Shown here: positions 5,623 to 6,939 of the stretch, in pieces
Position numbering within the stretch: the stretch's first letter is position 1
Layout: each line of letters opens with the position of its first letter
Position numbers and translations under genes: made by a program
Notes under the pieces: generated by a model
The model's input: the letters and a program-made list of their open reading frames with translations, nothing else
What the model was told of the DNA's origin: nothing
Databases searched by the model: none
Assembly: GCA_038234045.1 (NCBI GenBank)
Contig: JBBSUX010000191.1
Location: forward strand, 1-6,939
Direction of reading: 5' to 3'
DNA length: 6,939 nucleotides
DNA from: JBBSUX01 sp038234045
GTDB taxonomy: Bacteria; Pseudomonadota; Gammaproteobacteria; Burkholderiales; Burkholderiaceae_C

Positions 5623-6939
5623 TCACGCGAGCGCTGCTTGCAGGTATGGACCAGTGCGACTAGCCGGCGCGGTTGCAACCGCTTCGGGCGTTCCGCACGC
5701 GACGATGCGTCCTCCAGCGCCGCCTGCGCCGGGACCCACATCGATCACCCAATCGCATGCTGCCACCAGGCGCATGTCGTGCTCCACCACCACCACGGTG
5801 TGGCCAGCGTCCACCAGGCGTCTGAGCTGCAGCAGCAGCCGATCGGTGTCGGCCGGATGCAAGCCGGTGGTTGGCTCATCCAGCACGTAGAGCGTGCTGC
5901 CACGTGTGTTGGTGCGCTGCAGCTCGGTGGCCAGCTTGATGCGCTGAGCCTCGCCGCCCGAGAGCTCGGTGGCGGGCTGGCCAAGCCGCAGGTAGCCGAG
6001 GCCAATCTGTTGCAGGACCTCCAGCGCGCGCAACACGGGGGGCTCTTCTGCAAACAGCGTGGCCGCGCCGTCTACCGTCAGCGCCAATACATCGGCAATC
6101 GAATGGCCATGCCACTTCACCGCCAGCGTTTCGGGGTTGTAACGCGCGCCATGGCAAGTCGGGCAGGGCGCATAGACGCTCGGCAGAAACAACAATTCAA
6201 CACTGACAAAACCCTCGCCCTCGCAGGTCGGGCAACGCCCGCGCGCGACGTTGAATGAAAAGCGTCCGGCGTTGAAACCGCGCTCCTTCGCTGCCGGCGT
6301 AGTGGCAAAGCGCTGGCGCACAGCGGTGAAGAGCCCCGTGTAAGTAGCGAGGTTGCTGCGCGGCGTGCGGCCGATCGGCTTCTGGTCCACCTGCACGACG
6401 CGGCGGATCTGCTCCATGCCGATGGTGATGCGGCCCGTCAGCGGTGCCTCGAAGGCGCCTTCCGTTGCGGCGCCGGGGTCGTCGTCCTGCAGCGTGCCGG
6501 GCGCATCGGCCGTGTTTTGCGCATGGCCGGCGCTGCCGTCGTCGTCTACCGCCGCTGCGTCATCGCCTAGCTCCGCGCGCACCAGGCCCAGCAGCGCCTG
6601 ACTCACCAGGCTCGACTTGCCCGAGCCGGAGACGCCAGTGACTGCAGTCAGGCAACCGAGCGGAAAGGCAGCGGAAACGCCCGCCAGGTTATGCCGCCGC
6701 ACACCTTCAATTTTTAACCATGAAATCGGGCTTTTGCGTATATAATTGATGCGCAATGAGCTATTAAAAAGATAGTTTTTTGTGTGGGATGCTTTGATCT
6801 GCGTCAGGCCTTCGGGCGGGCCGCTGTAGAGCACTTCTCCACCATGCTCGCCGGCGTCAGGACCGACATCCACCAGCCAGTCGGCGCGCCGCATGGTGGC
6901 CACGTCGTGCTCCACCACAAAGACCGAGTTGCCAGCTGC
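5623..6939 (-). CDS. uvrA: UvrA-type excinuclease ABC ATPase, C-terminal part (5' end outside window)
   Basis: 438 codons are visible and the frame stays open to the right edge, so the gene begins beyond the window. UvrA is the damage-sensing ATPase dimer of nucleotide excision repair. The fragment starts at the H-loop of the first nucleotide-binding domain (VVEHD, near 6904-6918) and then holds the complete second domain: Walker A GVSGSGKSS (6613-6636), zinc module CPTC-x19-CPTC with spacing C-x2-C-x19-C-x2-C (6154-6234), DNA-contact motif PIGRTPRSNLATYTG, ABC signature LSGGEAQR (5941-5964), Walker B LYVLDEP (5872-5892) and a second H-loop VVEHD (His at 5779-5781). An acidic low-complexity insert follows Walker A (6439-6573), and an AT-rich element is encoded in frame in the linker between the two ATPase halves. 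The sequence reads more like the class II UvrA2 paralogue than housekeeping UvrA1, but the UvrB-binding region that would decide this is outside the window. Confidence 0.95.
   Translation of the reverse strand, partial: AAGNSVFVVEHDVATMRRADWLVDVGPDAGEHGGEVLYSGPPEGLTQIKASHTKNYLFNSSLRINYIRKSPISWLKIEGVRRHNLAGVSAAFPLGCLTAVTGVSGSGKSSLVSQALLGLVRAELGDDAAAVDDDGSAGHAQNTADAPGTLQDDDPGAATEGAFEAPLTGRITIGMEQIRRVVQVDQKPIGRTPRSNLATYTGLFTAVRQRFATTPAAKERGFNAGRFSFNVARGRCPTCEGEGFVSVELLFLPSVYAPCPTCHGARYNPETLAVKWHGHSIADVLALTVDGAATLFAEEPPVLRALEVLQQIGLGYLRLGQPATELSGGEAQRIKLATELQRTNTRGSTLYVLDEPTTGLHPADTDRLLLQLRRLVDAGHTVVVVEHDMRLVAACDWVIDVGPGAGGAGGRIVACGTPEAVATAPASRTGPYLQAALA
6707..6785 (-). repeat. AT-rich palindromic element inserted in frame within uvrA (probable dispersed repeat)
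   Basis: 41 of the 60 bases 6721-6780 are A/T, against 21 of 60 in 6601-6660 of the same gene. The element contains an imperfect inverted repeat at 6734-6756 (TTGCG and CGCAA around a 13-nt AT-rich centre). On the coding strand it carries AATAGCT and CCCGATTTCA words that I recall from short dispersed repeats in Comamonadaceae genomes; that recollection is not checked. It is translated without a stop as NYLFNSSLRINYIRKSPISW, in the hinge between the two ATPase domains, with codons unlike the rest of the gene (AAT, TTA, ATA, AAA). Exact ends and any target duplication cannot be defined from one copy. Confidence 0.55.

Noticed and set aside
5537..5626. GTG at 5626 as the start of the GNAT gene, overlapping the uvrA stop
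   Set aside because: The extra 30 residues are unlike the family, the terminator-like T-run falls within them, and the ATG at 5536 has a good GGAG.
5638..6258. Long plus-strand open frame of about 200 codons opposite uvrA
   Set aside because: It is antisense to the zinc module and ATPase motifs of uvrA, has no recognisable domain, and long antisense frames are common in GC-rich genes.

Overview
This GC-rich window, with every recognisable gene on the minus strand, looks like a betaproteobacterial chromosome, most likely order Burkholderiales and plausibly the Comamonadaceae. That placement is inference. It rests on the gene families, their codon usage, and an AT-rich palindromic element inside uvrA that resembles a dispersed repeat I recall from Comamonadaceae genomes.

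Layout in the direction of transcription (high to low coordinates). 6939-5623: the C-terminal half of a UvrA-type ABC ATPase, entering from beyond the window, with the AT-rich element in frame at 6707-6785 and a weak terminator-like hairpin after its stop. 5536-5222: a small GNAT protein of the NATD1/YjdJ type. 5221-5061: a short intergenic region with a sigma70-like promoter candidate at its downstream end. 5060-1: a tightly packed respiratory operon that runs off the left edge.

The operon encodes, in order, a diheme cytochrome c4-like protein (start uncertain), a triheme cytochrome c of the PQQ-alcohol/gluconate dehydrogenase cytochrome-subunit family, a small single-helix protein resembling ba3 oxidase subunit IIa, a CuA subunit II, a heme-copper oxidase subunit I, and the start of another membrane-anchored cytochrome c cut at its heme motif. 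Junctions are typical of one transcript: a Shine-Dalgarno overlapping a stop codon, an ATGA overlap, a 51-nt gap, a 14-nt overlap and a 1-nt gap.

Subunits I and II carry all metal ligands plus the K-channel residues expected of B-family (ba3-type) oxidases, including the Glu at the channel entrance in subunit II. The system therefore looks like a high-affinity-type terminal oxidase that takes electrons from c-type cytochromes at CuA and reduces O2 to water. Five c-heme sites are complete in the window and at least one more is truncated. The least expected point is the triheme dehydrogenase-type cytochrome inside an oxidase operon with no dehydrogenase visible, which suggests a dedicated electron-entry chain. 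I see no CRISPR array, tRNA, rRNA or transposase gene, and no gene-free stretch above 300 bases.
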